Below, in pieces: positions 27,410-36,942 of a stretch of DNA of 64,000 nt; the first letter of the stretch is position 1, and every line of letters starts with the position of its first letter. The position numbers and the translations under genes were made by a program. The notes beneath the pieces are model-generated. The model worked only from the letters and a program-made list of their open reading frames with translations, was not told the origin of the DNA and made no database searches. This DNA comes from Rs1 sp000416275 (GTDB taxonomy: Bacteria > Pseudomonadota > Gammaproteobacteria > Pseudomonadales > Balneatricaceae), in assembly GCA_965243635.1 (NCBI GenBank), contig OZ251574.1, positions 4,464,001 through 4,528,000 of the forward strand, given 5' to 3'.

Positions 27410-27551
27410 GACAGCACAATCCGCCAATCAAAATGGCGATTATTTCCCCTAAAACCACCGAAATCTCACTGCTATCAGCTTTCTAAATCAAGGATCTAGA
27501 TCAAGACTTTATTACCACCAACAACCAACAACCAAAAAACAATAAATATAA

Positions 27552-27566
27552 TGCAAATTATTATCA
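27552..27566 (+). promoter_or_regulatory. Probable Fur box upstream of the TonB receptor
   Basis: TGCAAATTATTATCA matches TGATAATNATTATCA at 12 of 14 defined positions. It lies 78 bases before the receptor's ATG at 27644, so the receptor would answer to iron as well as to the FecI-type sigma factor. Confidence 0.6.
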
Positions 27567-27643
27567 TTAAGTTTACGGGTTTTTGAATCTCATTCGTTAA
27601 ACAAGTATAGATCCAAAAAAATCATTCGAAAGAGACCTTGAAA

Positions 27644-30600
27644 ATGAACTCCTCTAGACTTAACACATTGCACAAGGCGTTGTTTTTAGCAGTGCAATTA
27701 GGTATCAGTACAGCCTATCCGGCGTAGTGTCTGTAGCACAAGCGGCTGACAACAGCATACAGGCTGAGCAGCGACAATATTCCATCGGCCGAGGCCCTCT
27801 GGGGCAAGTGTTAAATAATTTTGCACTGCAGGCAACCATTGACTTATCAATGAACGCCTCGCTCACTTCGGGCAAGCGCAGTGCGGGAGTAACAGGACCC
27901 TACAATATCGAGGGGGCGCTCTCATATCTTTTATCTGGGACAGGGTTAGTCGCTAGGCAAACCGCAACAGGTCGCTTTGTGCTGCACTCCATCGCAGTAC
28001 CGTCAAAACAGCATTCAAACGCGCTCAAACCAGATGAACAGACGATGGTGGTTTATGGTCGAGGTAATAACACCGACGAAGATGGCTACAATGATGTCTA
28101 CGACAAAAACACCTCGACCATTTATAGGGGCAAAGAGCAAATCGAGCGCTACAAAGGCACCACTCCCTCTGACTTGTTAAAGGGAATGGCGGGGGTCTTT
28201 AGTGGTGATTCACACAACAGCGGCGCGCTGGATATCAATATTCGCGGTATCCAAGGCTCGGGGCGAGTACCTGTCATTATCGATGGTACCGAGCAAGCCA
28301 TTACTGTGTACCGCGGTTACAACGGCGCCTCTAACCGTAATTATATCGACCCAAATTTGATCAGTAGTATTCAAGTCTTTAAAGGCGGAACCAACCAGCG
28401 CGATGTACACAGCGGCATCGGGGGTGCCATGGTGATTAACACGTTAGTGCCGGATGATGTGATTGCTGAGGGGGAAGATTTTGGTATCGAAATAAGACTT
28501 GAAGGCAGTAGTAATTCCGTAGCTGAGCAAATTCCTCGCCTGCACACAGGCGAGCGAGCAGCAGATGTCGATGGTTTCCCAAAAGAAAAAGGAGCTGGGA
28601 TAAAACCCTTATAACGACCAAACGCTCAGGCTTGCAGAAATAAACTCTAAATCCGCCAATGACAACAATCCGCTGTCGGGGAATGATTACTATTATCGTA
28701 TTGCCGGGGCTAAAAAAACCGATGATTTTGATTTTCTCGCAGCTTATGCCTACCGGGTACGCGGCAACTACTTTTCAGGCAAAAACAATGCCGACTACTA
28801 TACCATCGCCACTGAAGAATCTGATAAAGATCAAGATTATATTCGCTCTTTAGCCTTGTACTAGCAGCCAGGCAAGGAAGTAACTAATACATCCAGCATG
28901 ATGGAATCACTGTTATTAAAAACTATTTGGCGGGTGGATAGCGAGCAACGATAGAGTCTAAACTACCGTCAATCTAACACTGTCTATGGTGAGATAATGC
29001 CATCCAGAATCGATACCCAAGCTGATCGCGGTTATATTCAATGGCCATTAAGTGAAGTAACCAGCAAAGCATATAGCCTCAATTATACCTACAAACCTAG
29101 TGACACCCCATGGCTCGATTTACATGCCAACCTCTGGCGCACCGATACGCAAAGCGATACTCAGACCTCAGCAGGATTCCCCAACCAATTGAGGATAAAG
29201 GACGGAAGTCCGCTAGATGGCATCTTAGTTAATGGATCTAAAACTCTGTCTAAAAATATCCGAAATGGCCTATCTCTCTCTAATAAAATAGAGCTAACCC
29301 CAACACTAGACTTAACAGTGGGCGGTAATTTCCAGTATGAAAAGTTGTCATCTGGGGACGATTACGATCCTAAGCTTACCCGCTCTTTCCCCAGAGCGGG
29401 GCGGCGTGAAGAATGGGACAGTAACTTTAACTTCGCCTGGAAAAGCAGCGATAAATTATCGATAAATGCCGGCATGACCTATTCATCCTACTGGGCATAT
29501 GATGATTTTTTAGGAGATCATCCCAATAAATTCAACTCTTACGTCACTACAGGGTACAAAAACTTTAAATACTCAACATTCGTTCCCTATACAGAGGCAG
29601 AGCGGGAAGCTAAGCGAATGCTCCAGGTTACAGGAATCACTGCTGCATTTAATGCAGGCTCTATAGACGAAGCCACTAGGGATTACCTGATCGGAAACAT
29701 TAAAATTGACCATGGGATTAGTGAGAGAAAAAAGATAAACGATGAGCATGCTGTCTGGATGGCTGATGCAGAGGGTAATTTTGATAGGGCCAACCACCCT
29801 TGCTTAAATGGTGCATTAGATAGCATTGAAAATGTGACGGCCTGCGGCGGTGAAAAAATTCAGAAAACTTTCTCTTCGACAGCAAAAAAACAGACTGACC
29901 ATGGCTGGGTACCGCATTTTAATCTCAGTTATGAGTTAACCGATAACAGCCGCACTTATATCAAATACAGCGAAGCTTTACGCTATCCCAGTATCTTTGA
30001 AAGCACCATCGGCTTTTCCGCCTCTACAAGCTACTATGCTATTAACCCCGAGCATTCTTATAATTGGGAATTAGGCTATGTCCAAGACTTAACCCCTTGG
30101 CTAACAGAGGCTATCTACGCTGATTTTAAGTTTAGTTTCTACCACAACCTAACCAAAAATGTGATTGATCGAAATAAGGATTTGATGTTCAGTAATGTCG
30201 ATAAGCAGAAAATCAAAGGACTTGAGTTAAATTTTCGCTATGACAATGGTCAATACTTCGGCGATGTAGGGGTTAACTATGTATTACAAAATGAAATATG
30301 CGACGAAAGCTCAGCGGCATTAATCACTTATGGCTCGCCAGTACGTGCACTTGCCAACCCTATCCCAACCTGTTTTGAGTATGGTTTCCCCCTAAGCTAT
30401 CAGTTGACACAAGCCACTCCCAAATTATCTGCCAATTTATCATTGGGCGGACGCTTTCTTAATCGCCGCTTAGAACTGGGCAGTCGTGTCACTTACTATG
30501 AAGGTTATAAAAATTCTGACTTAGATTCCTATTTAGCTGACAGCACTCCCAGACTCAAGAGAACCGGAGATACGTCAAATATCCCTGGCTACCCCTATGC

Positions 30601-30793
30601 AATGAACACCCCTTTTAGCTGGGATGACACCCTCATTGTTGACGCTTACGCTCGCTTTAAAGTGAATTCAGATGTCAATATTGAGCTCTCTGCGACTAAT
30701 TTAACCGATCAATACTATGCAGACCCTGCCACTAGATCAGCGATGGCGGCACCGGGACGCACTGTAAAACTAAGTTTAACCGGGCGTTTTTAA
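27644..30793 (+). pseudogene. TonB-dependent signalling receptor (FecA/HasR type), disrupted
   Basis: About 1,050 codons of an outer-membrane receptor read through with four lesions. The signal peptide (MNSSRLNTLHKALFLAVQLG) shifts frame near 27720. STN signalling domain (RQYSIGRGPLGQVLNNFALQ) and plug (LLKGMAGVFSGDSHNSGALD, DINIRGIQGSGRVPVIIDGT) follow in the second frame up to 28614. A single extra A in AAAA at 28602-28605 shifts the frame again, then in-frame TAG codons stand at 28862-28864 and 28952-28954. The barrel (MPSRIDTQADRGYIQWPLSE, from 28997) is intact for 598 codons to the terminal ...KLSLTGRF. By place it should be the receptor for the hemophilin-like protein downstream and signal to FecR. 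As written it cannot make a full protein. Confidence 0.85.
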
Positions 30794-30805
30794 AATAAAT
30801 GCCTA

Positions 30806-30868
30806 GGAGCCTGTCGGGCTAAACACTAATCTAGTTTTTTCAACGATTAGCCGAACCCGACAGGCTCC
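30806..30868. repeat. Palindromic repeat, GGAGCCTGTCGGG family
   Basis: GGAGCCTGTCGGG (30806-30818) and CCCGACAGGCTCC (30856-30868) are perfect inverted arms around 37 bases. Longer relatives with the same ends lie at 52416-52582 and 57885-58045. It sits 12 bases after the receptor stop and may double as a terminator. Confidence 0.75.
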
Positions 30869-30873
30869 AAGTT

Positions 30874-30903
30874 AAAAGTACCAAAATATTTTTGGTACTT
30901 TTT
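30874..30903 (+). terminator. Intrinsic terminator after the TonB receptor
   Basis: AAAAGTACCAAAA and TTTTGGTACTTTT form a 13-base stem around TAT, followed by T. The symmetric A/T ends make it able to work in both directions. It separates the receptor from the hemophilin-like gene. Confidence 0.7.
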
Positions 30904-30908
30904 CAGCC

Positions 30909-30930
30909 TTATTTCCAATATTGGAAATAA
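30909..30930. promoter_or_regulatory. Perfect 22-base palindrome before the hemophilin-like gene
   Basis: The arm TTATTTCCAAT is followed directly by its exact reverse complement ATTGGAAATAA. It lies 24 bases upstream of the ATG at 30954, just before the ribosome site TTAGGAGT, a good place for a repressor operator or an mRNA hairpin. It is not a Fur box. The binding protein is unknown. Confidence 0.5.
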
Positions 30931-30953
30931 TCAATTACCTTTAGGAGTTAAAT

Positions 30954-31712
30954 ATGAAAAAGCTACAGATAATCAGTGCTATCGCTTTAACTATTGCCTT
31001 TGCAGGTCTTTCGCAAGCAGCTGTTGTCGGCAGTTCTTCGACTAGTTTTGTTACAGTAGGTGAATCAAATGTTAACCACCCGCCGCACACACCTGGATTA
31101 GCAGGTATTGAAATACCAGCGACACTAGGTTTAGGCATTGTCGACTTTGCAGGTTTAACTCAATACGGCACTATCGATAGCAATGGTATTTATACTTTAA
31201 GCTTCCCTTATACAGGCGCACCCAAAAGCCACCAAGACCTAGGTGTATTTAACTTCGCCCAAGTCGGAACCGCCGATGTCTGGTTTGGAGAATGGTCACC
31301 ATCAGGAACCGTTAATGACACTCAACGCTCTGTCTATTATGTTGGATCTAATGCAGATACCGCAGTGCCGAATTCAGGGGTCGCTAAATACAGCGTAACT
31401 GCCACTAACAATTACTATCTTAGTGGCAATGATCTGTTAACTGGGACTTTAACGGCTGATTTCGGCGCTGCTCAATTAACTGGATCTATGACTAATAGCT
31501 TGTACGGTATCAACATTGGTACTACGACTATTAATTCTGATGCCTCTGTCACAGGTGCAGGTACCGCGACTGCAACAATGCTAGGCTTCATTCCCCTTGC
31601 ATCAGGCGGTAATGTGTCTGCGCAATTTTACAACGGCCAAGTTGATCTAGCAGGTATGGTTGACTTTAACGGTAAGTTACTCGATACCGCCTTTGGTGGC
31701 ACTAGAGACTAG
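30954..31712 (+). CDS. Secreted hemophilin/TbpB-barrel-like protein (Slam substrate)
   Basis: A 252-residue secreted protein with signal peptide MKKLQIISAIALTIAFAGLSQA and no lipobox cysteine, so soluble and not a lipoprotein. The N-terminal half (VNHPPHTPGLAGIEIP, DVWFGEWSP, YYVGSNADTA) resembles the ligand-binding part of hemophilins. The C-terminal half is an eight-strand barrel of the TbpB type: LLTGTLTADFGAAQLTGSMT and the end VSAQFYNGQVDLAGMV, then AFGGTRD. Such proteins (Acinetobacter HphA) are exported by Slam and carry heme to a TonB receptor. A Slam gene follows and a receptor precedes it, supporting the call. Heme as ligand is inferred; the His pair in NHPPH is a candidate ligand. 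Confidence 0.78.
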   Translation: MKKLQIISAIALTIAFAGLSQAAVVGSSSTSFVTVGESNVNHPPHTPGLAGIEIPATLGLGIVDFAGLTQYGTIDSNGIYTLSFPYTGAPKSHQDLGVFNFAQVGTADVWFGEWSPSGTVNDTQRSVYYVGSNADTAVPNSGVAKYSVTATNNYYLSGNDLLTGTLTADFGAAQLTGSMTNSLYGINIGTTTINSDASVTGAGTATATMLGFIPLASGGNVSAQFYNGQVDLAGMVDFNGKLLDTAFGGTRD

Positions 31713-31730
31713 TCGAGTGTAGCAACTACA

Positions 31731-31760
31731 GCTGAGTGCTATGGATAGCGCTCAGCTTTT
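31731..31760 (+). terminator. Strong intrinsic terminator after the hemophilin-like gene
   Basis: GCTGAGTGCTAT and ATAGCGCTCAGC form a 12-base GC-rich stem with one wobble and are followed by TTTT. It ends the transcript 19 bases after the stop, so the Slam gene is transcribed less, or from its own promoter. Confidence 0.85.
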
Positions 31761-31786
31761 AATAACCTGAGAAAAAGAGTCCGCCG

Positions 31787-33274
31787 GTGTATTATTTTTA
31801 TATCAACCGCTATTATCAGTACTTATGCACAGCTCTAATCGCTATTTCTTTTAGCCCAGTGCTGCAAGCTGCCGATCTTGATACTCAGTTGCGTATCAAT
31901 CAAAATATTGAACGACAAAGTAATCGTCAAATACAGCAGTTACTTAAAGACGAAGATTACCAACAACAGCATCCAAAGTTAGTTATTGCTGGCAAGCCTT
32001 ATGCTGTGAAACATAATGCCAGTGATTTAGGCCGCGCACTCTACACTTCTGTCAAAGATAAAAATTGGAGTGCGGTGCAGTATTTTTTAGACCAGTATCA
32101 AAGCTTAAACAATCCTGATCCTATGTTGCTGGCCTATGCGAAAGGCGCGTTGGCAAGAATCAAAGGCGCAATGCAAGAGTCTATTAAACAGTATCGACAT
32201 CTATTAACGCTTAATCCAAATTTTTTACCTGGCTAGCTAGAGCTGGCAAGAGTCTTGTTTGAAGATCATCAAGATAAAGAGGCGAGGGGTATTTTTACTG
32301 AAATTGCCGAATATTTAGACACTGATGACACGCAACACGCGGGGGTAAACCGCAGTGTGCAAAGTTTTAGCAAAGCATTGGAGCAACGCAGTGACTGGTC
32401 GCTATTTTTTGCGATTGGCAGTGTCTGGAAAGACAACCTCAACCAATCCTCAGAAAATCAATCTTGTCTATTAACCTATCGGGGACAGTGCGTTTACCAG
32501 CGCAGCATTCCCAAGGCTATCTCCACCCGTGGCTTAGATTACGAATTCACCGCTAGCAAAGCGCTACCTATTGCTAGACATCATGCCCTGTATAGCCAAT
32601 CAATGTTATACGGTAAAAAGTACGATGATCATCCGGGTTACGACCAGAGCACATTCAACACCCAACTAGGTTATCGCTTTCAAAATTTCACTGATCAGCT
32701 ACGGTTGGCCCCCTCATTTGAATATTCAACCTACGCCGACAAATCTCTGTTTAGCGCCTGGGGACTCCACGGCGATTGGACGCATAAAATATCTAATCAG
32801 CGCATGTTTAAAGTGAGTGCGGACTACAAAGAATTACGCTACAAAAAGAGCCATTTTCAACGTTACGACGGCCCCTCTTATTCGACCAACATCACCGCTT
32901 GGCAAGGGCTGAATAATAACTGGGTGGTATTTGCCGGTGCGGATTGGCTGAACCGGCTAGCGCAAGATCGACCTTACGCCTATCGTCAAATAGGGATTAG
33001 ATTGGGGGTATCGAAAACCTTCAACAATACCGTTAGCGCGACCTTATCTAGCTCAGTACGCCAACAGACCTACCATAAATTCAGTAACATCTTGGGCGAG
33101 CGACGCAAAGACAGAGAGAAAAATCTGACCCTAAGTCTAAAGAGTTCACGTTGGTCACTGTTCGGTTTCAAACCCCATTTAACCCTTAAACATACGGACG
33201 TCAGCAGCAACGTTGACTGGCTATACAGTCGACGCAGCAATGAAATTAGTCTCAAATTAGAGAGGAGTTTTTAG
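31787..33274 (+). pseudogene. Slam (surface lipoprotein assembly modulator) family translocator, interrupted by one amber codon
   Basis: One frame of 496 codons, broken only by TAG at 32234-32236. The first 149 codons hold a signal peptide (ending SFSPVLQAA) and the helical TPR-like N-terminal Slam domain (DLGRALYTSVKDKNWSAVQY, MQESIKQYRHLLTLNPNFLP). After the stop, LELARVLFEDHQDKEARGIF continues that domain, then the outer-membrane beta barrel (DUF560) runs to the final aromatic residue (SLKLERSF). Slam proteins move hemophilin and TbpB-type substrates across the outer membrane. The GTG start has only a weak ribosome site. The single change is compatible with a recent null mutation, readthrough, or a sequence error; no other lesion is visible. 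Confidence 0.84.
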
Positions 33275-33276
33275 CA

Positions 33277-34587
33277 ATGATCAGCCACATAACAGTGCTA
33301 CTAATCACCTTAAGCCTGCTATTTAGTAGCTCTTTTGTGCACAGTGCCGGCAACTGGCAACACCACCAAGATCAGGCGATGTCGCTGTACAAAAAAGGTC
33401 ATTACACAAAGGCTGAACAAAAAATTAAACGGGCGCTCAGCATCGCTAGCAAGGCGGATAATGGTGCCAAATTTAAAGCTAGCAGCCTGAATTTACTGGC
33501 CTTTATCGAAAATGCGCAAGGCAAGTCAGCTCTAGCTGTAAAATCAATCCAGCAGGCGATCACCTTAACTAAAAAGTTGTACGGTAAACGCCACCCGCAA
33601 GTGGCGATACTGCTATACAATAAAGGCAGCTTTTTAGAGCAGCTAAACAGAGATAAATCGGCATTTAGCGCCTACAGCGAAGCGTGGAAAATACAGCGCA
33701 CTAGTAAAACAGCCGCGCGTAGCGATACCCTAAAAACGTTGAATGCCTGGCTGCGTTTAAGTAATAAAAAACGACAGTACGCAAACAGCTTACAACAGGC
33801 GAGCCCTTTCCTAAAAACCATGCAGCGGGCTAACACTCAGCATTTTAGCGAGGGCTTGCGTCAGCTTAGCTACGCGTTGGCAGAGGCCAACATCCAGCAG
33901 AAGCAGCCGCTAATCGCCCAGCAGATCTTAAACAAACAGCTGGCGACGCAGCGCCGACAACTAAAAGCCAGCGACCCTCGCATTGCCGATACCCTAGAGC
34001 GACTCGCCAATAGCTTGGCCCTGGCTGATCAGACCAAAAAAGCGCTCTCGTTCAGAGAGCAAGCACAGAAAATTCGCGCTAGTTCCGGCACCACAACGCT
34101 GGCAAATGCGATGTACTTGAATGAACTAGCCCTGGATAGCCAAGCGCAAAAGCACTACCAAAAAGCCACTAAACACTACCAAAAAGCGCTGCTGACGCTC
34201 GCTGAGTTACACCGAGACAAAGGAATAGAGCAGGCGCTAATTCTAGCCAACTTTGGCAGCTTACATGAGGCACAAGGCGCTGACCAGCAGGCGCTTAAAC
34301 TCTATCAGCAATCGATGACATTACATGACACAATAAAATCTAAGCCATTACAAGCAGCTTTTACAGCGACTCGGGCAGGCTCTATTTTCTACAAACGGGG
34401 TAAATTCAAGCGCACCGAAGTCTGGTTTTTACAGGCGCTAAGCTTAGTAGAAGAGGCCGAAAAATCAGCGGGCCCGCAAGAGTTTCATAAAGTGACCCTA
34501 GAGAATTTAGTCACACTCTACTCCGCTTGGCGAAAAAACAACAAGAGAATTAAGTATAAGAAGCAGTTAAAGGCTCTGAAAAAGTAA
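33277..34587 (+). CDS. Periplasmic TPR-repeat protein of the hemophilin/Slam locus
   Basis: A 436-residue secreted helical protein. A signal peptide (MISHITVLLITLSLLFSSSF, cut near VHSA) is followed by tetratricopeptide-type repeats from about residue 30 to 430: MSLYKKGHYTKAEQKIKRAL, AVKSIQQAITLTKKLYGKRH, KHYQKATKHYQKALLTLAEL, ALKLYQQSMTLHDTIKSKPL, and others. Lys, Gln and Ala are very frequent. It starts two bases after the Slam stop, so it is in the same operon. It may act as a periplasmic holder or adaptor for Slam or its substrate, which is inference. I do not recognise it as a named Slam partner. Confidence 0.7.
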   Translation: MISHITVLLITLSLLFSSSFVHSAGNWQHHQDQAMSLYKKGHYTKAEQKIKRALSIASKADNGAKFKASSLNLLAFIENAQGKSALAVKSIQQAITLTKKLYGKRHPQVAILLYNKGSFLEQLNRDKSAFSAYSEAWKIQRTSKTAARSDTLKTLNAWLRLSNKKRQYANSLQQASPFLKTMQRANTQHFSEGLRQLSYALAEANIQQKQPLIAQQILNKQLATQRRQLKASDPRIADTLERLANSLALADQTKKALSFREQAQKIRASSGTTTLANAMYLNELALDSQAQKHYQKATKHYQKALLTLAELHRDKGIEQALILANFGSLHEAQGADQQALKLYQQSMTLHDTIKSKPLQAAFTATRAGSIFYKRGKFKRTEVWFLQALSLVEEAEKSAGPQEFHKVTLENLVTLYSAWRKNNKRIKYKKQLKALKK

Positions 34588-34588
34588 C

Positions 34589-34633
34589 ACCTGTATCCGT
34601 GGCTTAAGAATGAATGCAGAGCGTAATATCTCA
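34589..34633. repeat. TGAAGTCACGGATTCAGGTA family repeat end, inverted
   Basis: acctgtatccgtggctta, then agaatgaatgcagagcgtaa, is the reverse complement of the right-end sequence at 36905-36942 with a few changes. It stands directly after the TPR gene stop, 235 bases left of the IS-interrupted copy. Confidence 0.5.
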
Positions 34634-34854
34634 CGGCACAATTGCAGAATATTTTACGCTCATAGATCCGGTGCTATTTTTCTAAACATTGGGAAATTAA
34701 TTACTTGCGCTATTTTCTGTAGAGAATTTCAAAGCTGTTCACGCTACTTTTCTTAGCTCAAGTACCCAGGGACTGAATATACTAACAACGCCATCACGAC
34801 GTTGTTTTATCACTTAAATGTATTACCTGAATCAGTGACTTCACTGCACTACAT

Positions 34855-36801
34855 GTAACTTCTCAATAACTCGGGGCAGAACGTCAATATAAATCATTTT
34901 CTCTTGACAGGGTTTTAGTCCAAAAGTCGTTAAAATTAAAGACCACTTCCCTTCTTCTTTAAAGTAGCAGCACCGCGTTATACCAGTCCATGTGAGTGGT
35001 TTATTTATTTTATACACTCGCGGGTTGCGACTAACTATTTAAATGCCTCAAACCTCTTCACAGAAGCAAAAATATCACCTAAAAAAGCCATGGTAAGATA
35101 ACCTTATCATTCGCTGCTATGACTTAAACCTTTGAAAAAACTCCCTACTTTACCTGATATTCCAGAAAGTGAACAAACTCCGGTAGTCAAAAGCTTACTA
35201 CTGATAGTAGAGCAATGCTTTCAAAGTATTCAGCAGCAAGCCGAAGAGATCGAGCGGCTCAAAGATGAAGTGCGCGTACTAAAAAAGCAGAAAAAACGGC
35301 CCACTTTCAAACCAAGTAACTTGGACAAAGAAACAGATAAATCGACGGGCGATGATTCAGTATCGACAGAAAACAAAAAGCGGCCAGGCTCAAAGAAACG
35401 CTCTAAAAATGTGAATCTAACTATCCATGACGATCAAGTGGTTCAACCGCAAGACGGTATCCCTCCAGGAGCTCGCTTTAAAGGATACCGGGATTTTATT
35501 GTTCAGGAGTTGGTTATTGGCACAAAAAACACCCGTTATCGTCTCGCCCGTTATGTCACACCAGACGGCCAAACCCTCACCGCTAAATTACCTAAAGAAT
35601 TGAACGGGCTGCATTACGGTCCTTATTTACTCAGCTATGTCCTTTATCAACACCATCACTGTCATGTCACCCAACCTCTATTGCTAGAGCAACTGCGAGA
35701 ATGGGGGATTGATATCTCCGCCGGTCAAATCAATCGCCTTTTATCCGAGGGAAAATCTCAATTTCATCAGGAAAAGAACGACATTTTAAAAGCGGGTTTA
35801 GCTTTGTCCGATTATGTCACTGTTGACGATTCAGGTGCTCGCCATAAAGGGGTCAACGGTTATGTCACTCAAATAGGCAACGAGTATTTTGCTTGGTTTG
35901 AATCGACAGGCTCTAAGAGTAGGGTTAATTTTTTGGAATTGCTCTGTGCGGGGGATAAAAGTTATCGTATTAATCATCACGCTGAGTCTTACTGGGTAGA
36001 TCAAAAATTACCGCATGTCCCACTAAAGCTTCTCTTAGAGAGTGGCTTGTCGCATTTTGCTAATGCCCTGCGTTGGGAGGAGCATCTTGATGAGCAGGGA
36101 ATCAACTCGGCGCGCCACCGTCGTATTGCGACGGAAGGCGCTTTACTTGGTAATGTGCAGCATCAAAACCGGTGCCAGAACTTAGTCATACTCAGTGACG
36201 GGGCGGGTCAGTTCAATATTCTGCAGCACGCATTGTGCTGGATTCATACTGAGCGTTTGGTACACACAATGCTGCCGTTAAACGAATGGCACCGAGAGGA
36301 TATAGCGAAAGTACGCGGTGAAATTTGGGATTTATATCGAGGCCTAAAAACGTATAAAGTCCAGCCAGGTTCCGATCAGAAAGCCGCGCTGGAGACTTTT
36401 TTTGACGAGATTTTTACGCAGCGAACACGTTATGAGTCTTTAAACCAATTGCTCAAGCGGATCTACAAAAACAAAGCGAAATTACTGCGAGTATTAGCAC
36501 GTCCTGAAATTCCCTTACATACCAATGGTAGTGAAACAGATATCAGGGATTTCGTAAAAAAGAGAAAGATCAGTGGAGGTACTCGCAGTGATGTTGGAAG
36601 AGAGTGCCGAGATACATTTTCCAGTCTAAAAAAGACTTGTCGAAAGCTTGGTGTGTCATTTTGGGACTATATATTGGATAGAAATTCTGGGATTGGGGAT
36701 ATCCCCCCATTGGCAGAATTAATTCGTCGAGAAGTAGCCGCTGACTAGGGCTTTAATTGGCGTAAGCTATAGTAGATTGCCCCGTGTTATTGAGAAGTTA
36801 C
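34855..36801 (+). mobile_element. Complete IS66-family insertion sequence (1,947 bp)
   Basis: The ends are inverted repeats: GTAACTTCTCAATAACTCGG at the left (from 34855) and the complement of GTAACTTCTCAATAACACGG at the right (to 36801). They start with GTAA, as is typical of IS66. The 8-base sequence CACTACAT flanks both sides (34847-34854 and 36802-36809) as a perfect target duplication, which proves transposition and suggests it is recent. There is a single gene; tnpA and tnpB of classical IS66 are absent, as in the ISBst12-type subgroup. Confidence 0.93.
35132..36748 (+). CDS. IS66-family transposase (TnpC type)
   Basis: A 538-residue DDE transposase. The N-terminus has a leucine-zipper-like coiled coil (EEIERLKDEVRVLKKQKK), then a basic linker (NKKRPGSKKRSKNVN). 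The catalytic core carries the aspartates in VTVDDSGARHKG and ILSDGAGQFN, and the glutamate in LHTNGSETDIRDFVKKRK, followed by the IS66 block ISGGTRSDVGRECRDTFSSL. The most likely start is TTG at 35132. The frame is whole, so the element may be active. It fills nearly the whole insertion sequence. Confidence 0.93.
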   Translation: MKKLPTLPDIPESEQTPVVKSLLLIVEQCFQSIQQQAEEIERLKDEVRVLKKQKKRPTFKPSNLDKETDKSTGDDSVSTENKKRPGSKKRSKNVNLTIHDDQVVQPQDGIPPGARFKGYRDFIVQELVIGTKNTRYRLARYVTPDGQTLTAKLPKELNGLHYGPYLLSYVLYQHHHCHVTQPLLLEQLREWGIDISAGQINRLLSEGKSQFHQEKNDILKAGLALSDYVTVDDSGARHKGVNGYVTQIGNEYFAWFESTGSKSRVNFLELLCAGDKSYRINHHAESYWVDQKLPHVPLKLLLESGLSHFANALRWEEHLDEQGINSARHRRIATEGALLGNVQHQNRCQNLVILSDGAGQFNILQHALCWIHTERLVHTMLPLNEWHREDIAKVRGEIWDLYRGLKTYKVQPGSDQKAALETFFDEIFTQRTRYESLNQLLKRIYKNKAKLLRVLARPEIPLHTNGSETDIRDFVKKRKISGGTRSDVGRECRDTFSSLKKTCRKLGVSFWDYILDRNSGIGDIPPLAELIRREVAAD

Positions 36802-36942
36802 CACTACATAGCATAAGCTATTGATTCTACAGCGGTTATAAAAATAGCCGCTGAACCTATGGGTGCAGCTAAGATTTTTCAATTCCTCTGTAAAACCAAT
36901 ATCTTACACTCTGTATTCACTTTGAAGTCACGGATTCAGGTA

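Larger units (their letters stand above)
34824..36942. repeat. Palindromic (MITE-like) element split by the IS66 insertion
   Basis: The left end TACCTGAATCAGTGACTTCA (34824-34843) and the right end TGAAGTCACGGATTCAGGTA (36923-36942) are inverted repeats differing at one or two positions. Removing the IS and one 8-base duplicate leaves an element of about 164 bases. Other members or fragments lie at 18978, 20671, 34589, 52981 and 61025. No coding capacity is visible, fitting a non-autonomous element. The right end touches the stop codon of the chemoreceptor gene. Confidence 0.72.

Noticed and set aside
28862..32236. Genome-wide amber recoding (pyrrolysine or suppressor) to explain the TAG codons
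   Set aside because: Several intact genes in the window end in TAG, and the receptor also has two true frame shifts; plain gene decay or sequence error explains the data better.
35132..36748. Transposase as cargo of a larger genomic island
   Set aside because: The element ends and its 8-base duplication lie within 300 bases of the gene, so it is a simple insertion sequence.
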